Assembly: GCF_018873765.1 (NCBI RefSeq)
Contig: NC_057922.1
Span: forward strand, 14,273,563-14,337,562
Direction: 5' to 3'
DNA length: 64,000 nt
Origin: Telopea speciosissima
Lineage: Eukaryota; Streptophyta; Magnoliopsida; Proteales; Proteaceae
Part shown: positions 1-12,500 of the stretch, piece by piece
Layout of the letters: each line of letters starts with the position of its first letter
Numbering within the stretch: position 1 is the stretch's first letter
Program-made: the position numbers and the translations under genes
Notes under the pieces: generated by a model
The model's input: only the letters and a program-made list of their open reading frames with translations
What the model was told of the DNA's origin: nothing
The model's database searches: none

Positions 1-563
1 TGAATATGATCCAACACAACCCATTGACCTAAAATATAATACCGTATTGGGAAAATATGTTGTCCTGTGGTGAGACAAACACGAGCCATTAATAAACGGG
101 TAATATTAAGGATGGAATACCTTGACATGATTAAGAAACATGTCAGGTTAGGGATGAAGCAGTTTCAACAAGACTTGAAATACCACTTCACCCCTACTCA
201 AAGGAAACAATCCACGAGAAATTTAAGATAGAAAGCAAACATCCAAATATTCTATATAATGAGGAAAAAATATTCGAGTAGGACAATGTTGACCTAGATT
301 ATATGCTAAGATTCACAGCAGTCCAAACAAGTGTCTATCAGCTCCCACAAAATTGTACTGCACTGCATGCGACCAAAAGAAAAAAAAAAATCTACAAGGG
401 AAAAGTATTTGATAAATCATAGGGTTCTACAAAATTAACATATAGGAGAATTATAATTTCTAGGTCAACAACATACGGAAGTTCATATTCAAATTGAGCT
501 ACAAGCATAGTTAAATACAAGTACAGCAGTTGAAACAAAAAGAGATGATTGAGGCTATCTTAC
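1..563. other. TIC40 intron, 3' side; nothing else recognised
   Basis: AT-rich sequence downstream of the exon ending at 564. No sequence matching the next TIC40 segment (YLPEEM...) is visible on the minus strand, so the intron must continue past the left edge. Confidence 0.6.
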
Positions 564-3500
564 GGATAGACCATCTTTTGCACTGTTGGATCTTCCATCA
601 TTTTCTCTAAAGCTTCCACTGACAAGACAGAACCAGGTTTTCCTGTTTATAAATGCATAAAACTTAGTCAGGATATATGCAAGCAAATTTTATTAAAAAT
701 AACAAAATCAAACTGATTAGGAGAGGGGGAAAAGTATAATCATTAAAGGTAAATCACTTTGAAAAAACACAGCAGACCTTACAAAGGGGAAACTAACAAA
801 AAGGTTCTACCTCCCTTAACTAGGAAAATTAACACATGTCAATCAATAGCCAAGAGCAAGTACAAGTGAAATAGCTTTCGTTCAAAACCATGAATTGGCA
901 TAAACCAGACAATCGATATGTTTCATATGCCTTTGCATGGTCGGCACAATGATTCAAATCATCCAATCCTGGTAAATTATTGGAGACGAGCATCAATTGT
1001 CTCTTTTTTTTTTTTTTTCCCTTCCAATCATTAACCAGCTCTTTACTCCTAATTTCTTTGATCTGCTAATAACAAGGGTTCACTTCCCCAGGAAGCAGAT
1101 TTCTTTAAATCTGGTTTCACTTTTGCTGCATCGATGATTTGTTAATTTTCTTCTTTTTCCAGCCATTGGCCACTCCTAGCTACCCTTAAGCCTAACTGAA
1201 GAGTTGCATCTCCCTTTCCTAATGGTTCAATATGATATTACTTGCGACAAAGATTAAAAATAAAGACACAAAAAGGATACAACTCAAGTGTTCAGGATAG
1301 TACATCTCTAGGTAGGAGAAGGTGATTCTTCAACAGAAGTGACACATTTGAAGATCTAATGAGGGCATCACTCAGGGATTTAGGACATATCAGAGGAGAC
1401 GCAGATGTACACAACCACACATCACTTCATTGTGGCTAGATGTCCCTTATTAACTAGTGTGGATGCATATTTCCGTTTACTCATGTGTAGCATGTTTTAT
1501 TTTATTTTATTTGGTGTTAAAACTATTGTGTACTAATGTTGCAATGCTAAGTACTGTAGTTATTAAGGAGTTATACAACAACAACAACCATAACCTTATC
1601 CCAACTAAATGGGGTCGGCTACATGGATCCGATAGATGCAAAAAATAAAAAAAAGATAAAAAGTCAACCCCTAGTTCAAGAACAAAAACTGGATTTTCGG
1701 AAATAGGTGAAATTTTCAACTTTCTAATGCTGGGCTTTTTCTCAAATCTATGAGTTCCATAAATCTTAATATGGTAAAACATTGCTAAAAACCAAAAGTG
1801 CGTTAATATTCATTTGTTTTGATGTCTAAAAAAATATTTTCATTCAGAACCATTTTGACAGCATTCGTACATACCAAATTAACTTTGACCGAAACATGAC
1901 TCCTTTAATAATAATCAGATTTAAGCAATCTTGGATTTGTATTGAAGGAGTTATGTTTCTGTCAAAGTTAATTTGGTGTGCGCGAATGCTATCAAAATGG
2001 CTTTGAATGAAAATAATTTTTTAAACATCAAAACAAATGAATATTTTACCGTACTTTTGGTTTTTGGCAATGTTTTACCTTATTAAGACTTATGGAATTT
2101 ATAGATTTGAGAAAACCCCCAGCATTAGAAAGTTGAAAATTTCACCTACCGCCGAAAATCCAATTTTGTTCTTGAACTGGGGGGTTGACGTTTTATCCTT
2201 TTGGAATTTGATTTTTTAACTATTTTTATTGAATTCAAATAGGGGGGATTTGCTTATTTATGAATAATATCTTAAGTAAATGAAATACACTTAAATGATA
2301 TTAGGCATAAAAGTATCTGTCTTGACAACTACGATTCTTAGTAGAGTAAAAAGCCACAAGTACCATTTTGAGTGTTTTTTTTTTATTTTTTGTGAAAATA
2401 GTTCATGCATTGTGTTTAGAATGTCAAAATAGGTTGTATACAAACAATCAGATCAACAAAAGCATTTTTGGGCCTCGAAACCACCAGCTCGAGTTGGCTG
2501 GGAAAAAATCACAAGTTTCGACCAATTTTGACCATATCCCGGTTTCTGGCTGGTCGAAACCCAAGTTTTGAACCTTGTGTATGAGTGGCTAGTCATACCA
2601 TTTGGCCTTACAAATGCACCCCGTACATTCATGAATGATGACTCAGGTGTGAAGGCCTTTCATAAGGAGGTTTTTGGACGTTATTTCGATAACATTCTCA
2701 TTTACAGTAGAATCAGGAATGATAATCTCTCTCATCTGAAGCTGGTTTTCATTGTTCTCCGACAAGGGAACTAGATAAGTTGATTGTGAATTTGAAAAAG
2801 TTCACCTTTCCGAGTCCCCAGGTGGTCTTCCTTGAGTTAGTTGTGTCTTCTGTGGGAGTGTTATTGCAGGAAAAGTAGTTGTATGGAGTAGTTATTGCCG
2901 GAAAAGTAGTTGTTAGGGAGTTATTCTCCTTTGTGGGTTTTTTTTTTTTTTTTTTTTTTTTTTTGGGGGGGGGGGGTGGGGGGAAGGGTTTAAAAGATTG
3001 TATTTTGGGATTGAATACAATGAAAGATGTTGGAACTTGTGAGATTTTCTCCCATTCTCTGTAGTATAAGTGATTCCCTGCAAACCTTGGAGTGGATTCA
3101 AGTTGGTGTGAAGCCAAGCCCCCTTTCTCTACCCTAATTTTTCTCTCTTAGGCTACCACCCTCTCCCTCTTCCCTACTCCTTTTCTAATTTCTACCAGTC
3201 CCAGTTTTTCCACTTTTGACTTAAAATATAGCCTCAAACACTATGGAGATTCATCGATTAACAGCAAGGAGGCACTGACGACACATTCTTTGGAGTTTGG
3301 TAGTGACTTAGCACTTGATCACAACACTCCTACTCAAGGGACAGCAAAGGAAGGTACTAACCTATCATGTATCCTTTATTAAATTTCCATGAATCCTAGA
3401 ATAAGTTTTCTGCACTTGCATTTGGAAATTTTCACCATTTATGGCTGCTGTTAGATCTGATTTTCTGCATGTATGGTGTGAGTTTTGTGTTAGTAGACCT

Positions 3501-6500
3501 TCCCAAACCCTAATTCACTTAATCCTTAGACTTGTATTAGATTTCCCAAACCTGTCCTGCACCAAGATCACATATGCATACTGAAATTAACGCAACATAA
3601 GAGCTTCCTGAAGAAATATGCAAAGGCCAAGTTGAAGAAAAGTAGTTATAGTTTGTCTCCAACTCACGAGTAGACTTGGATTGCTCACTAGAAGCACCCA
3701 TGTCCTGCTTGGTAGCAGCACCATTTTGAGAAACCTTCAAAAAGTGTTCAAAATAAACTAGATTAAAATTGATACCAGAGCATTAAAGCCCCTAAAGAAT
3801 AACTCAAATACTCAATGACCAGTACTTACTTCTTCAGCAGACTGAACATCCTTGGAGGAACTTGTCTCAACTGAGCTTTTAGAGCTTTCAAATGGAGATT
3901 TTTGCAACAACTCATCAGTAGAAACATCTACAAAAGCTGCATAAAGAAGATTGTTGAGGATTTCCGACGGATAATAGTTTCAAAATAAGACCAAATGATG
4001 CAGTGTGTAGCAATGTGCCGTGGATATACCGAAATTGAACAGAAGACAAGGTTCAGAGCTCTAGAGATATCGATTATATCAAAAAGGAAAATATAATAAT
4101 AGACCGATAAATAGCTTATAAAAAATAGTGATTCCTTAATAAATATGCAAAAGCTATGCTACACATATGTCTCTTTTCGGCAAATGAAACGTTAATCATG
4201 GAGCCATGCAATCATCCATCACAAAATAGTGGTGGTACACATACAACAACAACAACAACTCATCCTTATCCCAAGGTCCCAACTAAATGGGGTCGGCTAC
4301 ACGGATCCTTACAAAGAACAGGATTAATATTAAGAACAGAGTTAATAATAGGAAGAACAAGATAGGGAATTCAACAACCACAACTAAAAATCAGTCCAAA
4401 ACAAACTAAGGATGGCTACACGGATCCTAGCCTTTCCAATCAGCTCTATTCAACGTCATACTAGGAACGAGACCAAAACTATGCATGTCTTTCCTCACCA
4501 TTTCACCTAGGGTCATTTAGGCTTGCCCCTAGCTCTTTTAGAGCCTCCAATCTGAATCAGGTTACTCCTCTGGACTGGAGCATCCGGCGCCCTCCATTGA
4601 ACATGGCCATACCACCTCAGGCGACTTTCTCGTAGCTTATCTCGAATCAGAGCTACTCCCAAACCAGCTCTAATATGGTCATTCCTTATTTTATCCTTCC
4701 TAGTTTTGCCACTCATCCATCTCAACATCCTCATCTCCGCAACACTTAGCTTATCTATATGACGCTTTTTAACCACCCAACACTCCATGGCATACTTCAT
4801 AGCCGGTCTTATGGCTGTCCTGTAGAATTTACCTTTAAGCTTTAAAGGGATTCGTCGATCACATAACACTCCGGATGCACCTCTCCATTCTTCTAGGATG
4901 GGATAACAAAATTTTACCAATGCCTACAAGGGAGAGATTTTGAAAGTAAAAGCAGTTCCGTAGTATTTGGATGGTCTAGTGCCATAAATGCCACGCAACA
5001 GTTTTAAGTGAGGCCCAAAAATATGGAAAAGCCTCATTTTGCAAATTCATGCAAAATTTGAATCTAGAAGGGCTTCAACACATGATAAAATTTAGAGTTT
5101 TTTCTTAGAGGCTGCTACTTCGACAAGAATAATCAACATTTAAACAAATCAGGAAGCAAAAAAGATAAAAATAAAAAATACACAGTGGATCATATAAATA
5201 AGGTGGAGCCCACAATTCGATGTAAATGATATAATCTGTGTTTGTCCAAGAATCCCCCCCCCCCCTTTTTCTCTAGAAGAGGGGAGCATTTCAGGAATCG
5301 AGATAAAGAAAGCATAGAACAAGGGTCGTAAAAAACCTTTATCATTTGTTCAAAGTGTTTTACATGATTCGTAACCCTTTGTAGACTAGTAAGATTAGCA
5401 TGTTCAAATATTTTCTTAACTATTTAATTTAATAGAAGCTTTAAGAACTCTAATTAAATTCATCCCAATTGATTGTTATGGTTGATCTGTTAATTGAAAA
5501 GGGGGAAAGCAAAGGCCTCTTTCTTTCATTTTCTTTTTTTCAGATAATACCTCCTCTTCTTCCTCTTATTTTGTCACTAACTAAACAATTACAATTAGTC
5601 TTCAATAATTATTAAGAAATTTCTAACTAAATTATAATTGATAATTGTTACAACCGCTTATCCAAAAAGCTCGAGCTGTTAAGTGCTACAACAATGTATA
5701 TCAACACAAATCAACACCCCCTGCACGTGCAGGAACACACACGACTCTGCATGTGACACCATCACATGGCACCAAGGGGCACAAAGCCTAGGGTCACAAC
5801 AGCATATAACACAAACCCCTCACACTTACCAGGGGGATCGACCACCCAACCTCCCAACTCTGATACCATGTTACAACCACTTATCCCAAAAGCTTGAGCT
5901 GTTAAGTAAGGGCTACATAATGTGTATCAAAAGTCAAAACACATCAACAATTCTCATTAATAATTAAATATTGCAAAAATTTAACAAAGAATTAATATAA
6001 ACAGCTGTGCCCAGCCAACAAAATGGCTCATTTGTTTGTAAGCATTGAAAACCTTGGCAATTCATTAAAGCACTTTCTGCAGAACCATAGCTGAGTTAGA
6101 AAACACTAAGTAATCCAGATGGTGCCACCAGCTAGAAGTTAAAAAATAACGCAATGCCTTCCGACTGAATCTTAATGAAGCTGGACATTCTAATCCAATA
6201 AAACCAAAAAATAAAGAAAAAAAAATTGAACCAACCAGTGAAAAAATTCATTCCATCATAAAAACAAAATGCATTCTTGGTTTTAGAAAGAAATTAATAG
6301 AGTTTCAATTATGAAGAGACTCTCTAGTTAAATCAGATAATGACACCACTGTAAGAAAATAATAGCTATACCATAGTTTTTGGGTTCCTTCTTTATTTCT
6401 GGGTCAACTTTGACTTCTGTGTCTTGTGCTGCACTTACTTCAGTTGCAGGGACATCTACAGTAACTGCAGCTCGTGAAGGAACAGGAGAAGGTGATTCAG

Positions 6501-9500
6501 CTGGGGCTGATGCAGTGGATGATGGAAATGGGAATTGTGATCCCAGAGAAAAAGCAGTATCGTTGAATTGTTTATTTTCTGTGGACATCTGACCCATCAG
6601 AGTCTTGAAAGCTTGCTGCATAGCATATTTCTGACAGAAGATTCCAACCACAGTTAGCATAAAAAAGTAGAGTACAAATTTTGTTCTTTCTACCAATGCC
6701 ATTGTACTGGAGAAACATGAGCTCTACATGCATGTCAAAGGAAGCTAAATACACTTCTAGTAAGATATGTAAAGTAAGAATTGAAACATAATATAAATGA
6801 AAAGTTGGTCATCAACAGTAATGACCCATAAAAAAGAATTTCTCAAAACCAACGGCTTCAGTTAATTATGGAATTTGAACTTAATTAAATCTGACGGGCA
6901 ATATAGACGGAAGAATTGCTATCCTAGTATACTACTATCTGTTAGGGTAGCCAGAGTTCATCCAGCAAGGTTTGTAGCTGACATTATGGTTTACAAAGAT
7001 GGAATCAGAGAGTATCAATGGTAGCATTTTATTAGAAAACGACCAAATTTGCTCCTTCTCTCTGATTTTTTCAGCTTCCCCAATCCTTCACTGGCTTCCT
7101 TCATAGAAAGCACATTTGTCAATTCAAGAAGGGGGAAATGGATCTTCATACAGTCATATGAAATTCCAAGGAATGACTCAAACATTTTCCGTAGAGACAT
7201 TAGTTGAGGATTCTTTGGAGCAGTAGAAGACTCAATGAAATTCATTTCCGCTACAAAAGGAACACCTTTCAATCAATGGAATGACCTCCCACTTTTCCCA
7301 AGCAGTATGCTTTTACCCCCTCATCTTCTATTCATAACCACTAAATATTCTATTTGATTTTGCTGACAAGTTGTGAATGTACTTAACAGGGAAAATTCCA
7401 CAGCAGCTTAAAAAGCTTGGAGGATGCTGATTTCATTTTGGTTTACTTTGTTGAAGGTGGCGAGGCAATGAAAAGGAAGCTGGAGACTAGAAGATGTTTG
7501 GGTCGCTGACCGGTTAATTGGTTTGCTGGTGTCTTCAATTAGATGGAATTCAGGGAATGTCTCATTGTTTTTTTCCAGTTCTAAATTGGCTAGGTCATCT
7601 AAGTCAACTTTGGTAGAGGGTGGACCTTGGAACAACGGTAAGGTTGCTCCATTGTGACCAAGTGGTCACGGGTTTGAGTCTCTGGAAACAGCCTCTCTGT
7701 GAAGCTGGGGTAAGGCTGCGTACATTATGACCCTCCCCAGACCCTGCAGTGGCGGAAGCCTCGTGTAAGCCCTTTATCTAAGTCAACTTTGATTTCTAGG
7801 TTATAGGCAAATCGGTTAATGAAAAGAAAAGAGAATTGAAAGGACATCATGGATTGGCAAGGAAAGTGGGGAAAACGATGTAATGCTAGTCCAGTAAGCT
7901 GATAAGCTCAGTGGGAAAATTTGGAGTAGAGCATCACTATATTGAATGTTAACTTTTATCATGGATAACAGGATGAGAATTTTATTAATATGAGCAAAAT
8001 GATTAAAAATCCCAAAACATGGTACCCTCAAATTGAGGAATAGAAAACATCAAGCTATGCCCTATAATAAAAACGAAAACAAACAACGGAAACCCTCAAA
8101 AGAATCACTAATCTGATAAAGGAATAGAAATGCCAAGAATCCCATCATCCTATGGACACCCTGTTTGGGAAGCTGGTCTGCCACATTGTTAACAGATCTA
8201 GACCTCCATAAGAACAAGCAATTCAATTAGAAGGCCAAAGAACTGATGTTCCTTCTGACATAAGAAAACATCCAAGGGACCAGAGCATCTGGCCTCATCA
8301 AAAATATAGCTGAATCTCCCTCAACTGAAATGTTAATGGAAACCCACGCAAAGCATAAGCCAAGCCCATCCTCAATGACAAAATTTCAGCCTTAATAGAG
8401 TTTCCTTCTCATAGGAGCCAAAATGTTATCACATTTATTTGGAAAAAATTAGTATGAATTCATGGATTCCCAGTTTCATCATATAGAGTTCACAGAACAG
8501 AGTGAAGTTCATTGGGAAAAGACGTGATTGATTAGGAAACTGTTTACAGTCTACTCCAGTCCTATTGAAGAAGGCGGTTTAGATAGAGGAAATGCGTCTC
8601 ATAGGAACCATTCTCTGTTGGCAAAACAGATTTGAAAACTCCCCATGAATGACACTCATTGTGGTATCAGGTTATCAGACATGGGTAAGGTACAACTTTG
8701 TATAGATAGGATCATAGTTGTCCAGGCGCCGTCTAGGCATCCAGACTCCCTTTGCTCGAAGGCCACCTTGGTCTCCTAGTCGCCTTGGTTCCCCCCCCCT
8801 CCCCCCCTCCACCGCCTTAGGTCGTCTAGCCACCTTGACAACTAAGGATAGGATTCTAGAAGTGCAAATAGAGTAATAGTTTGGGCTCCTTGGAAATGCA
8901 TTAGAATATTTCTTCCTCTAACAGAAACTTGGTTCAGACATGATGTTGAATATGGCAATAAATTTAAGAATTTAGGAAGACCTATGGTAGGGGGAATATA
9001 ATGCAATCTGAAAATCCAGATTATAGATCTCAGATTCAAGCAGGCCCAAGGATCAAATCTGTGATCAGATTCGTTGTTAAGGGATGAAATCAGGTCGGTG
9101 GAAGGGGAGGGAAAAGAGATGAGATCAATTTGCTTGGGAGGAAGAAGAGTGAAGAGGAGCCCAAAAGAGAAGAATCAGGCACGGGATACCAATCCCATAT
9201 GCACTGCTCATCAGCACCAAAACTCTACAAAAAAAAACTCATATTCTTTACTTAAATCATCTATAATTGATGGGGGTTGTATTACATATATTAAGACCAT
9301 TTAAAATTCCTAAATTGACTCATAAAAGGACTCATAATCACTCTAACACACTCAAAGTAGAACTCTATTTAACTACTAAGTATTCTAATCTAAACTCAAA
9401 CACTTAACTACTAATCCCGTGTACTAACTTTATTCCCACTTTATGGGTTTATAAATTAGGCCCATTACAATGAAACCACAAAAAATAAAAGGCCCAACCT

Positions 9501-12500
9501 ATAATATACTACCCAAAGGTCAATTTCAGCCCCATTGGACTGCCAGCAGCGCCTTATGGGCCTCCCAAGCTTGCGCATAAACCTCCATACGGGATTAATG
9601 CCTAATGCAACTGCATCAGAATATAGCTTGAAGGATTCTTATCCAGAACTCTATATTAGACATCAAATACAAAAAGGTTAGGATTGTGTTGTCCTGTCAA
9701 ATGAGGGCCTCACTGGAAGTTAGGTTTTAGAAGGGGTTTTACTAAACTCAACTCAACTCAGCCTTGTCCTTCATAATGGAAGTTAGTTTTAGAAGGGGTT
9801 TTAGGGAGAAGAAATTAAATACTGTTCAGTTCCACTTAGATAGTCTTCAGGATGTCTTTATATCCAACGAGCATCAGGACAAGAGGATACGGTCATAGTT
9901 GTTTACTAGTTACCTATCATGCAGTATTCCCTATAAAGATCCATCACATGAGAATAACGAATATATAGACGCTGGTACTCTGCAATAAAGGATGTAGTCT
10001 TTAAGATTCTGTGGAAGACATCAGGCAGCAAGCCAGAAACAAAAGTAGATATCATTAACTGGTTACATTTCTTACTTGTCAAGTTTCCTCATAGTAACAC
10101 AAAGAGATTTAGTGGGATATCAATAACACTCACCAATACACACCCGTAAGTCGCAACAAGGTTAAATGAGTAACTGCACTAACCTTTAAGTTTGTTGCCA
10201 CCTGATACATACCACCATTCAGGATGTCAAAAATAAAGCAGATAAGAACAAAGACAACAGATGAAATAAGATAGAATTTACAGCCAAAAATGATTAAATA
10301 ATATCTGAACCAAAGGAATACAAGGGATCATTAAGCTTCTCACCCATGAAAATAACGCTGAGAGTCCGACTCCAACTCCAATCCAGAAAAGAGGAGAACC
10401 TCTAGAAACATTATCAGAAGATTAAGAAGACTATTTGATCTATGTTAAAAGACAATCTTGAGGGAATAAAGAGAATTCTCCATTACAGTTATTCACAGCA
10501 ATTAACTAAGTCTACTTTAGATATATACACAGACACACAGAGACTTGAACTATCAATAACAAGTACAAATGTTTACATAGAAGAAGGTGGGGGTGGCGCA
10601 GACGGAAGAGGATTGACACCAACTAAAGAAGTTTCCCTGCTGCTTGAAGAAACACTAGCAAAAGCTTCCACACCCAGTTTTTCCAACAACACTGTAGCAT
10701 ATAAAAACTTTCATAAGTTCAGTCGAACATAAACACAATTACATGCGCCATATGTGTGCATGTACTAATGCAAATCAACAAGCATCAAGAAACCCTACAC
10801 AGCTTTGCAATGTGTAAGTTCTCCCTCACAGGAGAGCACTAATTATGTTAGTCCCTGGACCAGCAAACAAACCAAGAGAAAAAATGAATTAAGGCTGATT
10901 GTATGGCCGTACTGTGGTGAAGAGTTTATAAGTCTACAATTATGGTAAAAGAGAAAACAATAATTGTAAACTGATATAAGCTAAAAGAGAAAACAATTAA
11001 TTGTGCTTATAAGTTTTAACTGATTTAAGCTAAAATTTAATGGCTGAATAATACAAGCCGATGTGTAGTTTTGGCAGCATCACACATTTTTTAATGTTTT
11101 CTCTTTATTTCTTTAATTCATAGTCCTTGAGTCAAAATAGGTTACTTAAGTAAGAGTTCAAGTCACCCTTGGTTATTAAGTTAATTTATGACTTCCAAAT
11201 AAATTTACAATTATGGTCAAGGATTGTGTGTACTATTGAAAATTGAAAATAAGAACAAAGGATGAGATGAAGATTGAGAAAAATCCAAGGCCACAGATAG
11301 GCAGATCGGAGCTTCCTTCTTATGTGATGCAGAAGTATCTTTCATGATGCTGTAGATCACATCCATTGTGGATACTATAAAGAAAGTTTTGTTATTCAAT
11401 TTGGATTTGGACAAGGAAGGCAGAAAGAACATGCTGAATGTAGCATCGCTTCTTTAGAAGGTGATCATTCTGTGGAACTTGGGAAGAACAAAATGCTATA
11501 TATGATGAGGACAATCATGTTTTACAGATTTGTACCAGTGACATATGTTATGTACTTAAGGTAGAGCCCTAAAATCTCTGTTCCAAATCTTGCTTCCATG
11601 AAAGCATCCACTTTGGATGAAAAGGAAAAAAGAAGCCATCACTAGAAAAGCCACAAGTAAGACATTCAGAGGAGCCTATAATCAAAGACAGGAAGGATAG
11701 CGATCTCTATGTTGTTGTTGCAAAGGGCTGTTTGAAAGAGCGTTCTAATGAGGTCTATGATGAGAAAATACTAAAGCCAAGCACGGCATACTAAAGTAAT
11801 TAATGATTTCACCTTTCCAGGTCAACTTGTTGATGTAAGCTCCATAAGAGACTGGTGTTGCCTACTAGTATTCTGCATGAGTTTCAAGAAGAATGTTCAT
11901 CAAAGTTTTTATGGAAGCTTGGTGATTTTCTTCTCCACTACTTCAAATTCATGGTCAAGTTTTTTCTCAACCATGATAATTGAAGCAAAAGCAGCTCAAG
12001 CTTCAATTGTTGTTAAAGCAATATACAGGTTTCACGACAAAGCTTATCCATTTGGCATGAGTTAGGTGTCATTATAAGTTTATTCAGTTAGCTTTCTAAG
12101 GAGACCAAGATCTCCTAAATCGAAACTGTATTGATGAGATTTCTGTATTTGAGGAGTTTTAGTAAATAGATAATTTTTACAATTTTTTTATTTGATGAGC
12201 ACCCATTAGAGTTGCAAACTATTAAGATTAAGTCATGAATCAAAATATTAGAAAGTAGTATAAGAAGTTACAAAAAAAAAAAAAAAAAGTTAAAAGGTCT
12301 CAATTTTCAAATGCATTTTAGCCCATACAAAGGCAAGGGATCACTGAAATTGAATGGTTCCTCTATTTTTCTATTCTTGTGATTGCTGAGCTTGAGTTCT
12401 AGTGCTAGTTATAACTTGTACTAAATTGTAGGTAAGTTGTTCTAGCCTATTTAACGTCAAGGGAGCAGGCTGATGTAGATCAAAGCATGAAGAAAAACCA

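Noticed and set aside
1507-2219. Two similar small ORFs with the peptide PSIRKLKISP in opposite strands
   Set aside because: They are mirror readings of the two arms of the palindrome at 1655-2198, not genes.
2879-3117. ORFs with runs of Phe/Gly or Pro/Lys
   Set aside because: Translations of a T22-G13 tract; low complexity.
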